A DNA stretch of 64,000 bases, taken from Nitrospirillum viridazoti. GTDB lineage: Bacteria; Pseudomonadota; Alphaproteobacteria; Azospirillales; Azospirillaceae. The notes beneath the pieces are model-generated. The model was given only the letters and a program-made list of their open reading frames with translations. It searched no databases and was not told the DNA's origin. The stretch lies in the NCBI RefSeq assembly GCF_007827975.1, contig NZ_VITT01000029.1, one strand, 5' to 3'. Numbering within the stretch: the stretch's first letter is position 1; every line of letters starts with the position of its first letter. The translations under genes and the position numbers were made by a program. Below are positions 51,690 to 63,819 of the stretch, piece by piece.

Positions 51690-53504
51690 TTAATCCCCGG
51701 CGGCCAGCCCCTCGCGGCGGGGGTCTACGCCGCCTTCCAGGCCGGTGGCGGTGCGCTTGATGACGTGCAGGCCGCTGGGCATGGACTTCAGCTCCACCGT
51801 CTGGCCCAGCGCTTCCAGCCCGGCCTTCAGGGATGGGGCCCAGGGGCCGCTTTCCAGGGCGGTGGTACCGTTGCGGTTGACGATGCGCGGCAGGCTGACC
51901 GCCTCCTGCGCGTCCAGGCCCCAATCCAGCGCCGCCACGATGGTTTCCGCGACATAGCCGATGATGGCCGGCCCGCCGGGCGAGCCGACCAGCAGCATGG
52001 GTTTGCCGGCCTGGTCGAAGACGATGGTGGGCGCCATGGAAGAGCGCGGACGCTTGCCCGCCGCCACGGCGTTGGCCACGGGCAGGCCTGTGCCCGGGCT
52101 GGTGGGGATGAAGGAGAAGTCGGTCAGCTGGTTGTTCAGCACATACCCGTCCACCGCCATGCCCGAGCCGAAGGCGAACTCCACCGACGTGGTGAAGGAC
52201 ACGGCCATGCCGCTGTCGTCCATCAGGGACATGTGCGAGGTCGACGGGATGTCCGCCTGCCAGCCGGGACCGTACAGCGCCCCTTGCTTCTGCGGCGGCA
52301 CGCCGGCGGACACGGGGCCCTTGGCCGCGTGCGCCGGATCGATCAGCTTGGCGCGCTCGGCCAGGTAGCCCTTGTCCAGCAGCCCCTTGGGCACGGAGAC
52401 GAAGGCGGGGTCGCCGACATAGAGGTCGCGGTCGGCATAGGCCAGGCGGCTGGCTTCCACCATCAGGTGCCAGGCGGTGGGGGAGTCCTTGCCCAGGCCC
52501 TTCATGTCGAAATGTTCCAGCAGGCCCAGCATTTCCACGATGGCGATGCCGCCGGAACTGCTGGGGCCCATGCTGCACACCTTCCACTGGCGGTAGGGCG
52601 TGCACAGGGGATCGCGTTCCTCGACCTTATAGGCTGCCAGATCCTGGGCGGTGACCAGGGCCGGGCCGTTGGGGAGGGCACTGTCAGCCAAGTGCTTGGC
52701 CAGATCCTGGCCCAGGACGCCGTGGTAGTAGGCGTCGGGGCCCTGCGCGGCCAACACCTCCAGCGTGTGGGCCATGGCCGGGTTGCGGAAGGTCTCCCCG
52801 GCCTGCAGCGGCGTCAGGCTACCGTCGGGCCCGGTATGGAAGAACAGGGCCAGCATGTCGGGCCGGTCCTTCAGCTGCGGCGTCAGGCCCTTCAGCAACA
52901 GGGCCAGGCGCGGGCTGACGACGAAGCCGTCGCGGGCCAGCTGGATGGCCGGCTGGAACAAGGTGGCCCAGGGCAGCTTGCCATAGCGTTTGTGCGCCTC
53001 GGCCAGCAGGGCGGGGATGCCCGGCGTACCCACGGCGCGACCGCCGTCGAAGGCACGCATCAGGGGCATGGGACGGCCGTCAGGGCCGACGAAGCGATTG
53101 GCGGTGGACCCCGCGGGCGCCGTCTCCCGCCCATCCAGGGACATCAGCTTCTTGGCCTTGGGATCCCAGATCAGCATATAGCCGCCACCGCCCAGACCGG
53201 AGGACTGCGGCTCCACCAGGCCCAGCACCAGCTGCACGGCGATGGCGGCGTCCACGGCGCTGCCGCCCTGCCGCAGCATGGCGTGCCCGGCCTCCGCCGC
53301 CAGCGGGTTGGCCGCCACCACCATGTCCGACTTGGTGCGCACCACCGGCCGTGGTGTGAAGGGGGAGGCCAGTTCCGGATCGCCGCCCTGGGCATGGGCC
53401 GGGCCGACCGCTGCCAGGACCAGTGCGCTGGCCAGGAGAGCGGCGGTGAACGGGCGGCGGGTGGGGGCGGGGGCGGGGGCGGGCTGCCGGGGCTTTTTAT
53501 GCAT
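51690..53504 (-). CDS. ggt: Gamma-glutamyltranspeptidase (periplasmic)
   Basis: Ggt cleaves gamma-glutamyl bonds of glutathione in the periplasm. The 604-residue proenzyme has a signal peptide (TAALLASALVLAAVGPAHAQ, cut after AHA). It also has MVVAANPLAAEAGHAMLRQG and the self-processing nucleophile Thr in IPSTSHMSLMDD, where Ser replaces the second Thr of the usual TTH. The C-terminal part carries PRSSMAPTIVF and VGSPGGPAIIGYV. Start at 53504 puts the signal peptide at the N-terminus. Confidence 0.93.
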   Translation of the reverse strand: MHKKPRQPAPAPAPTRRPFTAALLASALVLAAVGPAHAQGGDPELASPFTPRPVVRTKSDMVVAANPLAAEAGHAMLRQGGSAVDAAIAVQLVLGLVEPQSSGLGGGGYMLIWDPKAKKLMSLDGRETAPAGSTANRFVGPDGRPMPLMRAFDGGRAVGTPGIPALLAEAHKRYGKLPWATLFQPAIQLARDGFVVSPRLALLLKGLTPQLKDRPDMLALFFHTGPDGSLTPLQAGETFRNPAMAHTLEVLAAQGPDAYYHGVLGQDLAKHLADSALPNGPALVTAQDLAAYKVEERDPLCTPYRQWKVCSMGPSSSGGIAIVEMLGLLEHFDMKGLGKDSPTAWHLMVEASRLAYADRDLYVGDPAFVSVPKGLLDKGYLAERAKLIDPAHAAKGPVSAGVPPQKQGALYGPGWQADIPSTSHMSLMDDSGMAVSFTTSVEFAFGSGMAVDGYVLNNQLTDFSFIPTSPGTGLPVANAVAAGKRPRSSMAPTIVFDQAGKPMLLVGSPGGPAIIGYVAETIVAALDWGLDAQEAVSLPRIVNRNGTTALESGPWAPSLKAGLEALGQTVELKSMPSGLHVIKRTATGLEGGVDPRREGLAAGD

Positions 53505-53612
53505 GCCGCAACAATGGCATGCCGCCGCCGGCCAGGGAACAGGGGAGAGGTGGCCCGGGGGAGGAGGGGCACGCCGCCCGCGCCCTGTTACCGCTACCAT
53601 GCAGGCAAAACA

Positions 53613-53642
53613 AAACGCGCCGTCCGGCTGGACGGCGCGTTC
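53613..53642 (-). terminator. Second terminator between the cold-shock gene and ggt
   Basis: AACGCGCCGTCC (53614-53625), GGCT, GGACGGCGCGTT (53630-53641), a perfect 12-bp stem; on the minus strand TTGTTTTG follows. It insulates ggt from transcription of the upstream cold-shock gene. Confidence 0.8.
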
Positions 53643-53749
53643 CGTGTCTCCGGCCCGCGAATTAAGCTCCCCAACGCCGACGCCCGGCCGACCCCGAAAG
53701 GGATGCTGCCAGATGCCAGCGGGTCGAGGACGAACCCATCTGTCAGGAA

Positions 53750-53783
53750 ACAGGAAATCCGGCGCCGGGGCTTCCCGGCGCCG
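53750..53783 (-). terminator. Cold-shock gene terminator
   Basis: CGGCGCCGGG (53760-53769) pairs with CCCGGCGCCG (53774-53783). On the minus strand GGATTTCCTGTTT follows. It lies just beyond the gene's stop. Confidence 0.65.
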
Positions 53784-53811
53784 TCAATCCCGTTCTACCA
53801 GATCGGATGGA

Positions 53812-54396
53812 TCAGAGGACTTCCACGCGATTGGCCTGCGGACCCTTCTGACCCATGCTGGTCGTCAGGCGCACCCGCTGCTCCGGCGTCAGGGCGCGGA
53901 CGCCCGAACGCTCCAGCGCGGTGATGTGGACGAACACGTCCTTCCCGCCGCCATCGGGGGTCACGAAACCGAAGCCCTTGTCGGCGCTGTAGAACTTCAC
54001 AGTGCCTTCAACGGTTTCGGTCGGACCGCTGGATTCCCAGCCACCGGCGGCACGGCGCGGGGCGCCACCACCGAAGCTGTCGCGGCGACCGCCGCCCATG
54101 CCACCGCCCATGCCGCCGCCGCCGCCACCGGGGGTGGCGGTGGACTCGTCCACGCTGTGGATGGCGGCAACCTGCGGGCCCTTCTGGCCCTGGGAAAGGT
54201 CGCAATTGATGGTGGTGCCATCCGCCAGGCTGTCATGGCCGAAGGCCTGCACGACGGAAGCGTGCAAGAAGGCGTCCGGCGACCCGTCGGACAGGGTCAC
54301 GAAACCAAAACCTTTGGTGGGGTTGTACCACTTGACGGTGGCGTTGACGCCCCGGCGGGTGATCTGCGGGCTCTGCGGAGAACGGCGCTCATACAT
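53812..54396 (-). CDS. Double cold-shock-domain protein
   Basis: The 194-residue protein has two cold-shock domains: NATVKWYNPTKGFGFVTL with DAFLHAS, and EGTVKFYSADKGFGFVTP with DVFVHITAL (RNP1 and RNP2 motifs). A Gly-rich linker with Met separates them. Such two-domain proteins are typical of alphaproteobacteria and bind single-stranded RNA. The start at 54396 gives an N-terminus of 17 residues before the first domain. A 5' region of about 290 bp without a gene follows toward 54690, as expected for a regulated leader. Confidence 0.92.
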   Translation of the reverse strand: MYERRSPQSPQITRRGVNATVKWYNPTKGFGFVTLSDGSPDAFLHASVVQAFGHDSLADGTTINCDLSQGQKGPQVAAIHSVDESTATPGGGGGGMGGGMGGGRRDSFGGGAPRRAAGGWESSGPTETVEGTVKFYSADKGFGFVTPDGGGKDVFVHITALERSGVRALTPEQRVRLTTSMGQKGPQANRVEVL

Positions 54397-54689
54397 GTGA
54401 TTTGAACTCGAATGTAGTCGATAAAGTGCTTGGCCGGGGGCACCGGTCGCAAGGAAAGGCCCTAACACGCGCCCCTCCCAAGCCGGATCTGGCTGCGCAG
54501 GATTCTCTCCTGTGTGGGAGCTTATACCGAAAAAAACGGGACTGCACCAGCCATGCGATGCCGGATGCCCAAGTCATTTCGGAGGTAGCTGGGCCCCGCC
54601 GGGCGCACTTGCGCCATCAACCTGAATAGGCCGCAATAACGGGTAGCAATGCTGGCGCTCGGGCCCCAGATATAGGGGCTCTCCTTTGG

Positions 54690-56135
<1,446 letters not shown>

Positions 56136-56374
56136 GGGCCTATCTGGTGTAGCGGGTGGATGCCCGGGGCGAAGGACAGGTGCGCAACGCAAGCGCCTGG
56201 AATCGTAGCGTATTCGCGGCGCTGGCGGCGTGAGCCAGGCAGAAGGCGGGCCAATTCCCGCCCTATCCAGGTGCCCCCAAGCCGCGCGCGCGTTTCAGCA
56301 TTGCCATTTCAACCGCCACGCAATGACTGTACAATATGTTTCCGCATTAATGTTCCACGGGGCTGGTTCCACGC

Positions 56375-57376
56375 ATGTCTGCCCAGCAGGGCTCCAAGGG
56401 TGCGGCGCTGCCACCGGCGACCTTGCCGCAAGCGACCCTGAAGGATCGCTTCGTCGCCTGGTGGGAAGGCTACGACCTGGCTGCGGTGCTCAGCCGCCGT
56501 CCGCGTGCCGATGAGGAACAGGGGGCAGGGGGCGCCCAGGGCGGTTCCGCCAAACAGTCGCCCCAGTCCGCCACGGAGCGGCGCACCCTGAACCGCTCCG
56601 GCAAGCCCCTGTGGACGGCCACCCGCGTGCAGGTGGCGGAAAAGATTTGGGGCGACGGCTACGCCACCCCCGGCGGCAACGAACACATCCCCACCCTGGT
56701 GAAGCCTCTGGGCCTGAACCCTGCCATGAGCGTGCTGGACCTGGCCGCTGGCCTGGGTGGGTCCACCCGCAGCATGGCCTCGCAATTCGGCGCCTGGGTG
56801 ACGGGTTTGGAATCCAATCCCGTGCTGGCGGAGGCCGGCATGTTCCGTTCGCACAAGGCCGGCATGGCCCGCCAGGCGCCTATCCAGCCCTTCGACCCTG
56901 AAACCTTCTCCTGGCCCAAGCGCGTGGACGCCGTGTTCGCCAAGGAGGGCTTCTACACCGTCCGCAACAAGGACGGCCTGCTGGACGCGGTGGAGGCGGC
57001 GCTGAAGCCGCGCGGCCATTTCCTGTTCACCGACTACGTTCTGGACAAGGCCAAGGCCAGCGGCCCCATTTTCAAGGGCTGGCTGGACCATGAACCGGTG
57101 GAGCCGCATCCCTGGACGGTGGACCAGTACGCCCAGGGCCTGCAGCAGCGCAATTTGGACATCCGCATCACCGAGGACCTGTCCGACCTGCACCGCAGCC
57201 TGATCCTGACCGCCATCCAGGGGCTGGTGACCCACCTGGAACAGCACAGCATGGATCACGAGACCAAGATCGCGGTGGTGGAGGAGGTGGAGCTGTGGGC
57301 CCGCCGCGTGGCGGTGCTGGATGCCGGCATCCGCCTCTACCGTTTCTATGTGTTGAAGCCGGCGGATATCAGCTGA
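56375..57376 (+). CDS. SAM-dependent methyltransferase
   Basis: The 333-residue protein has a helical N-terminal region (DRFVAWWEGYDLAAVLSRRP), a Ser/Gly-rich linker, and a class I methyltransferase domain with SVLDLAAGLGGSTRSMA and VTGLESNPVLAEAGMF. A segment with FTDYVLDKAKA lies in the second half. The substrate cannot be named. It is divergent from the sigma-54 activator by 239 bp. Confidence 0.8.
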   Translation: MSAQQGSKGAALPPATLPQATLKDRFVAWWEGYDLAAVLSRRPRADEEQGAGGAQGGSAKQSPQSATERRTLNRSGKPLWTATRVQVAEKIWGDGYATPGGNEHIPTLVKPLGLNPAMSVLDLAAGLGGSTRSMASQFGAWVTGLESNPVLAEAGMFRSHKAGMARQAPIQPFDPETFSWPKRVDAVFAKEGFYTVRNKDGLLDAVEAALKPRGHFLFTDYVLDKAKASGPIFKGWLDHEPVEPHPWTVDQYAQGLQQRNLDIRITEDLSDLHRSLILTAIQGLVTHLEQHSMDHETKIAVVEEVELWARRVAVLDAGIRLYRFYVLKPADIS

Positions 57377-57472
57377 TCGATTTTACGATATGACTCAGGT
57401 TGACAGCGGGGCCGGCCCTTACTATTTTCCCGGCCTCGAACCGTGATCCATCCAAGTGCCCGAGTCCAAATC

Positions 57473-57598
57473 ATGAAGATCGTGAACTCCCTGAAGTCGA
57501 TGAAGACCCGCCACAAGGCTTGCCGCGTTATCCGCCGCAAGGGTCGCGTGTACGTCATCAACAAGCAGAACCCGCGCTTCAAGGCCCGCCAGGGCTAA
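57473..57598 (+). CDS. rpmJ: Ribosomal protein L36, cysteine-poor (YkgO-like) type
   Basis: The 41-residue protein starts MKIVNSLKSMKTRHKACRVI and ends NKQNPRFKARQG, as in bL36 of the longer YkgO-like branch. It has one Cys, so it lacks the four-ligand zinc ribbon of the C+ form. Zinc-free paralogues are often made when zinc is scarce; no Zur site is evident here. A terminator follows at 57646. Confidence 0.93.
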   Translation: MKIVNSLKSMKTRHKACRVIRRKGRVYVINKQNPRFKARQG

Positions 57599-57645
57599 TA
57601 AAGCGTTTCTGCCCCATGGCCGGTTCGCCGGCCATCGGAACCAAA

Positions 57646-57680
57646 GGCCGCGCCTGAATGAAGGCGCGGTTTTTGTTTTG
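57646..57680 (+). terminator. rpmJ terminator
   Basis: CCGCGCC (57648-57654) pairs with GGCGCGG (57663-57669), followed by TTTTTGTTTTG. An extra perfect hairpin, ATGGCCGG-TTCG-CCGGCCAT, lies just upstream at 57616-57635. Confidence 0.85.
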
Positions 57681-57742
57681 GGATTTTGGGATTTCTTGCG
57701 GCTCGAGCGCGATTCGGCCGTGATTGCCGCCCAGCCATGAAG

Positions 57743-57772
57743 AAGCCCCGCCAGCACAGGCCGGCGGGGCTC
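57743..57772 (-). terminator. Terminator of the downstream M13 peptidase gene
   Basis: AGCCCCGCC (57744-57752) pairs with GGCGGGGCT (57763-57771). On the minus strand TTCTTC follows, a modest T-rich run, 57 bp after the stop. Confidence 0.65.
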
Positions 57773-57828
57773 TTCCTTTGAGACTCGGCCCGTGGCTTCC
57801 GGGGAAGCCACGGTGTGGTTCCGGCCGC

Positions 57829-59895
57829 TTACCAGACCTTGCAGGCCTTGGCGCCGCGGTTCATCGGGGCGTCGGCCTTGCAGTTGAAGGCCTTGGCGAA
57901 CTCCGGATTGTTGGAGACGACGCCGTTCACCCGGTACTCCGACAGGGAATGGACATCGGTGATCGCCTGGTCGCGCTTGGCGTCGTCGCGCTGGTTGCTG
58001 CACCACACCTGGGCATAGCCCAGGAAGAACTTCTGCTCGGTGCTGAAGCGGCCGTCCTTCTTGGCGGCCTTGCCCTTCAGGGTGGCCATCAGGGCCTTCA
58101 GGGCGATGGCGTGGCCGCCATTGTCGGCCAGATTCTCGCCCAGCGTGGCCTTGCCGTTCAGGTGCACATCGTCGATGGCGACGAAGCCGTCGTACTCATC
58201 CACCACGCACTGGGCGCGGGCTTCGAACTTCTTGGCGTCCTCGGCCGTCCACCAGTCCTTCAGGTTGCCGTCCTTGTCGTACTGGCGGCCCTGGTCGTCG
58301 AAGCCGTGGGTCATCTCATGGCCGATGACCGCGCCGATGGCGCCGTAGTTGATGGCGTCGTCGGCACCCGCGAAATAGAAGGGCGGCTGCAGGATGCCGG
58401 CCGGGAAGTTGATGTCGTTCTCGGTCGGGTCGTAATAGGCGTTCACGGTCGGCGGGCTCATCAGCCATTCCGCCCGGTCGTGCGGCTTGCCGATCTTGGC
58501 CAGCTGGCGCTTGGTCTCGAACTCGGTGGCGCGTTCCACGTTGCCCACCAGGTCGTCCTTCTTGGTCACGACCGAGGAATAGTCGCGCCACTTGTCGGGG
58601 TAGCCGATCTTGTCGACGATGGTGTCCAGCTTCTCGTGCGCGCGCTTCTTGGTTTCGGCGCTCATCCAGTCCAGCTGGTCGATATCGACCGAGTACGCCG
58701 CCTTCAGGTTCTTCACCATGGTCAGCATCTTGGCCTTCTGGCCGGCGCCGAACGCGGTCTTCACATAATACTTGCCCAGATCCTCGCCCAGCGCGTTGTC
58801 CGTCTCCATGACGCAGCGCTTCCAACGCGGCAGGTTCTGTTCCACGCCGCGCAGCTTCTTGGAATAGAAGCTGAAGCGCTCATCCACGAAGGCCTTGGAC
58901 AAGTTGCTGGAGAAGGCGTGGGCGACATGCCAGGACAGATAGGTCTTCACGTCGTCGGCCGAGGCGCCGGCCAGCACGGTTTGCAGCGCCTTGAAGAAGT
59001 CGGGCTCCGTCACGTTCAGGGTCTGGAACGCGGGCGCGCCCGTGGCCTTGAAATAGTCGGCCCAGGCGAAGCCGGGCGCCAGGGTGGACAGGGTGGCCAC
59101 CGGCTCCTTGTGGTTCACCTTCTGCGGGTCGTTGCGGTCGGCCAGGCTCAGCGAGGCCTTGGCCAAGTCCGTCTCGATGCGCATCACCACCTGGGCCTTG
59201 GCATCGGCCGCCGCCTTGGCGTCGCCCAGCAGTTGAAAGGTGCGCGACACATGTTCGACATAGGCTTGGCGAATACCGTCGAACTTGGCGCCTTCACGGA
59301 CGTAATAGTCGCGGTTGGGCAGGCCCAGGCCGCCCTGGTCGATGACGGCGATGTCTTGGCGGGCATCCTGGAAGTCCGCCTGGGAGCCGAAGCTGAAGAA
59401 CACATCCACGCCGACGTCGTGCAGGGCGGCCACCAGGGCCGGCAACTGCTCCTTGCCCGGCAGCGCTTTGATCTGGTCCAGCAGCGGCTGGATGGGCGCG
59501 GCGCCCTTGGCGTCGGCCCCGGCCTCGTCCATGCAGGCCGCGTAGAAGTCGCCCACCCGCTGGTTATCGGCGGAGGGATGGGCGACGATGTCTTCCAACG
59601 CCGCCTTCAGGATCTGCTGGTTGCGCTCATGCAGGGCGTTGAAGCTGCCCCAGCGCGACTGGTCGCTGGGAATGGGGTTGGCCTTGATCCACGGCCCGCA
59701 GGCGTACTGGTAGAAGTTCTGGCAGGGATCGACCGAGTCGTCGACCTGCGGCAGGGCCGCGTCCGTGGCGGACGCCTTGGCGGCGGGCTTCGCCGATTCG
59801 GCCGCCTGGGCCGCGACCAGCGGTAGCGCCACCAGGGCGGTGGCCAAGGCGATGGGCGCCGCCCGGTTCAGTATCCCCGCGATAGGCTTGCTCAT
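57829..59895 (-). CDS. M13 family metallopeptidase (PepO-like), exported
   Basis: The 688-residue protein has an N-terminal signal-like segment (APIALATALVALPLVAAQAA), the M13 N-domain opening (DPCQNFYQYACGPWIKANP), and the zinc site HEMTHGFDDQG with GENLADNGG giving the third ligand Glu. The end CKVW is the family's typical CxxW. It should be a periplasmic endopeptidase of the neprilysin type. A second member lies directly upstream. Confidence 0.93.
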   Translation of the reverse strand: MSKPIAGILNRAAPIALATALVALPLVAAQAAESAKPAAKASATDAALPQVDDSVDPCQNFYQYACGPWIKANPIPSDQSRWGSFNALHERNQQILKAALEDIVAHPSADNQRVGDFYAACMDEAGADAKGAAPIQPLLDQIKALPGKEQLPALVAALHDVGVDVFFSFGSQADFQDARQDIAVIDQGGLGLPNRDYYVREGAKFDGIRQAYVEHVSRTFQLLGDAKAAADAKAQVVMRIETDLAKASLSLADRNDPQKVNHKEPVATLSTLAPGFAWADYFKATGAPAFQTLNVTEPDFFKALQTVLAGASADDVKTYLSWHVAHAFSSNLSKAFVDERFSFYSKKLRGVEQNLPRWKRCVMETDNALGEDLGKYYVKTAFGAGQKAKMLTMVKNLKAAYSVDIDQLDWMSAETKKRAHEKLDTIVDKIGYPDKWRDYSSVVTKKDDLVGNVERATEFETKRQLAKIGKPHDRAEWLMSPPTVNAYYDPTENDINFPAGILQPPFYFAGADDAINYGAIGAVIGHEMTHGFDDQGRQYDKDGNLKDWWTAEDAKKFEARAQCVVDEYDGFVAIDDVHLNGKATLGENLADNGGHAIALKALMATLKGKAAKKDGRFSTEQKFFLGYAQVWCSNQRDDAKRDQAITDVHSLSEYRVNGVVSNNPEFAKAFNCKADAPMNRGAKACKVW

Positions 59896-59940
59896 GTGGA
59901 TGCTCCACCTTCGTTATGTTTTTGGCTCTTCAAAATGAAA

Positions 59941-59972
59941 GGGGGGCGCCGGTGGTCCGCACCGGCGCCCCC
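59941..59972 (-). terminator. Terminator between the two M13 peptidase genes
   Basis: GGGGGCGCCGGTG (59942-59954) and CACCGGCGCCCCC (59960-59972) form a perfect 13-bp stem. On the minus strand CTTTCATTTTG follows. The two peptidase genes therefore probably have separate transcripts. Confidence 0.8.
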
Positions 59973-59996
59973 ATCGGCACCCCTGTCGGACGCCGG

Positions 59997-62096
59997 TCAC
60001 CAGACGCGGCAGGCCTTCTCGCCGGCCACCATCTTGTCGGTGGGCTTGCAGTTAAACGCCTCTGCGAACTCCTTCATGTTCGAGAGGGTGCCGTTCACGC
60101 GATACTCACCCAGGGAATGCGGGTCGGTCTGGGCCTGTAGGCGCCGGTATTCCGGCCGCGCCTCGCCGCACCAGACCTGGGCGAAGCCGTAGAAGAAGCG
60201 CTGGGCCGCCGTCAGGCCGCCGATCTTCTCATCCTTCTTCGCGCCCAGCCGTTCCATCAGCGCGCGGTAGGCGACACGGATGCCGCCGTTGTCGGCGGTG
60301 TTCTCACCCAGCTTCAGCTTGCCGTTCTCCTTCACGTCGCCGTCGGCGACGTAGCCGCCGTACTGGTCGACCAGGCACTGGGCGCGGGTCTTGAACTGGG
60401 CCGCGTCGTCGGCCGTCCACCAATCCTTCAGGTTGCCGTCGCCGTCGAACTTGCGGCCCTGGTCGTCGAAGCCGTGGCTGATCTCATGGCCGATGACCAC
60501 GCCGATGGCGCCATAGTTCACGGCGTCGTCGGCCGCGCTGTCGAAGAAGGGCGGCTGCAGGATGCCGGCCGGGAAGTTGATGTCGTTGTGGGTGGAGGAA
60601 TAGTAGGCGTTGACGGTGGGCGGGGTCATGCCCCACTCGCCCTTGTCCACCGGCTTGCCGATCTTGGCCATGTCGTAGTGGAATTCGAAGGACTCGGCGC
60701 GCAGGGCGTTACCCAGGGCGTCGCCGCGGCTGACCGCCAGGGCGCTGTAGTCCCGCCACTTGTCGGGGTAGCCGATCTTGGCGGTGAAGGCGTCCAGCTT
60801 GGCATGGGCCTTGGCTTGGGTCTCCTTGCTCATCCAGGTCAGGGTGGGGAAGGTCTCGTCCAGCGACTTGCGGATGTCGGCCACCATCTGCAGCATGCGG
60901 GCCTTCTTCTCCGGCCCGAAGGCGCGGGCCACGAAGTACTTGCCCAGATCCTCGCCCAAGGCGGTGTCGGTGGCGCTGACGCAACGCTTCCACCGGGGCT
61001 TCATCTCCTTGGCGCCCCGCATGGTGCGCTCATAGAAGTTGAAGTTCTCCTGCACGAAGGCGTCGGGCAGCCAGTTGGCGTAGGCGGACAGCGTGCGCCA
61101 GGTCAGGTAGGTCTTGATGTCGGCCAGGCTCAGGCTGTGGATCAGCTCGTTTTCCCGCTTCATGTAATCGGGATTGCTGACGTTCAGCGTGGCCGGCTGC
61201 TTGACCCCGGCACCACGGATGTAAGCCGCCCAGTCGATGGCCGGGTCCAGCTTCCGCAGCTCGGCGAAGGTCTTGAGATGATAGCGGTTCTCCGGCTCAC
61301 GCATGGCGACGCGGTCCAGCGAAGCGTCAGCCAGGCGCGTCTCGATGGTCATGACCGTCTGGGCCTTGGCGGCCGCGTCGGGCAGGCCGGCCAGTTCCAT
61401 CATCTTTTGGATGTGGGCGACATAAGCGGCGCGCTGCTGCTTGGACTTCTCGTCGTCGCGGAAATAATAGGGCTTGTCCGGCAGGCCCAGGCCGCCCTGG
61501 TAGACGCCGGCGATGACCTGGGTCGCGTCCTTGTAGTCCTGCTGCTGGCCCACGCGGTGGAAGGCGTTGACGCCGGCGATGTGCAGGTCGACCAGCAGGC
61601 TGGTCAGGGCCTTCTTGCTCTTCAGGCCGTTGATGCGGCCCAGCAGGGGCTGCAGCGGCACCAGGCCCCGCGCCTCGATGCCCTTCTCGTCCATGCAGGC
61701 GGCGTAGAAGTCGGCGACCCGTTGGCTGTCCGGCGTCGGATGGGCGGCCAGCTTCTCCAACTCGTCGTGCAGCAGGGCCAGGTTGTCGTCGGCCAGCTTG
61801 TTGAAGGTGCCCCAGCGCGGCTGGTCCGCCGGGATGGGGTTGCGCTTGTTCCACACGCTGCAGGCGTGCAGGAAGAAGTTCTCGCAGGGGTTGACATCAT
61901 TATCGACCACCGGCAGGCCGGGGGCGGCCGGCATGCCGGCGCCCTGGGGGCCCTGGGGGGACGATGCCGGCTGGGCGGCGGGGGACGCCGGCGCCTTGGT
62001 GTCGGTGGATTGGCAGCCGGCCAGGCCGGCGGCGGCGATCAGGGCGGCCAGTGCGGCCGATGTGGAAAGGCTGCGTACCCCGGACATGTGATCCAT
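59997..62096 (-). CDS. M13 family metallopeptidase (PepO-like), lipoprotein
   Basis: The 699-residue protein resembles its neighbour but has a lipoprotein signal (AALAALIAAAGLAGCQS, lipobox LAGC). The motifs are DVNPCENFFLHACSVWNKRN, zinc site HEISHGFDDQG and GENTADNGG, ending CRVW. It is probably anchored to a membrane in the periplasm. Start at 62096 or 62087 both keep the signal; longer frames add Arg/Gln-rich residues. Confidence 0.92.
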   Translation of the reverse strand: MDHMSGVRSLSTSAALAALIAAAGLAGCQSTDTKAPASPAAQPASSPQGPQGAGMPAAPGLPVVDNDVNPCENFFLHACSVWNKRNPIPADQPRWGTFNKLADDNLALLHDELEKLAAHPTPDSQRVADFYAACMDEKGIEARGLVPLQPLLGRINGLKSKKALTSLLVDLHIAGVNAFHRVGQQQDYKDATQVIAGVYQGGLGLPDKPYYFRDDEKSKQQRAAYVAHIQKMMELAGLPDAAAKAQTVMTIETRLADASLDRVAMREPENRYHLKTFAELRKLDPAIDWAAYIRGAGVKQPATLNVSNPDYMKRENELIHSLSLADIKTYLTWRTLSAYANWLPDAFVQENFNFYERTMRGAKEMKPRWKRCVSATDTALGEDLGKYFVARAFGPEKKARMLQMVADIRKSLDETFPTLTWMSKETQAKAHAKLDAFTAKIGYPDKWRDYSALAVSRGDALGNALRAESFEFHYDMAKIGKPVDKGEWGMTPPTVNAYYSSTHNDINFPAGILQPPFFDSAADDAVNYGAIGVVIGHEISHGFDDQGRKFDGDGNLKDWWTADDAAQFKTRAQCLVDQYGGYVADGDVKENGKLKLGENTADNGGIRVAYRALMERLGAKKDEKIGGLTAAQRFFYGFAQVWCGEARPEYRRLQAQTDPHSLGEYRVNGTLSNMKEFAEAFNCKPTDKMVAGEKACRVW

Positions 62097-62261
62097 CACC
62101 TGTTGTTGTCGTTGTGCCCACGGTGTCCCCTTGCCGGCTGGCGCCGCTGCCCACGGCGACCAGGCCAGGGACCCCAAAGGGGTCAAAATCGAGGTCGCCT
62201 GAAAATATGATCCCAGGCGAAATGATTTGATGGCGGCGACAGTACCATAGGCGCGGCGCGG

Positions 62262-62724
62262 TCAGGAAAGCGCCTTATGTAACCGCTCTGTAACCAGGGC
62301 CGCTTCCGGCGGCAGCAGACGCGCCAGATTGTCGTGCAAGGCTTGGGGGCAGGACGGGGCGGGCGCTGGCCAGCCGCCGGCGACCTGTTCCAAGGCCGCC
62401 ATGTACAGCCGCTCGGCCTCCAATTCCGCCGCCTTGACCGCCTGGCGCAGGGCTTCCTTTTCAGGTGCGCCGGCCGCCAGCGCCTTCAAGGCGCGGCGGG
62501 CCTGGCGCAGCGGCGCAATGATAGGCGCCCGCCAACGGGCGGCGGCCGTGGCGGCGGCGGTCAGATCCGCCTCGGTCAGGGTGTGGCCCCGGGTCGCCGC
62601 CCAGGCGCCCCACAGCAGCAGGGGCACGTCGGCGCCGTGAGCGTCCTGCGCCGCCAGGCACGCCTCGGCGACGCCGGGCCGGGCATAGGCATCCAGGGCG
62701 TAGGGCCAGAAGGGCGTGGGGGGC

Positions 62725-62747
<23 letters not shown>
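62262..62747 (-). CDS. TIGR02444/DUF2390-type protein
   Basis: The 161-residue protein begins MWASPLPKPPTPFWPYALDA and has CLAAQDAHGADVPLLLWGAW, the family's recognisable block, then an Ala-rich helical region. The family is of unknown function. The start at 62747 overlaps the end of the phosphofructokinase gene by 23 bp. Confidence 0.72.
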
Positions 62748-63819
<1,072 letters not shown>

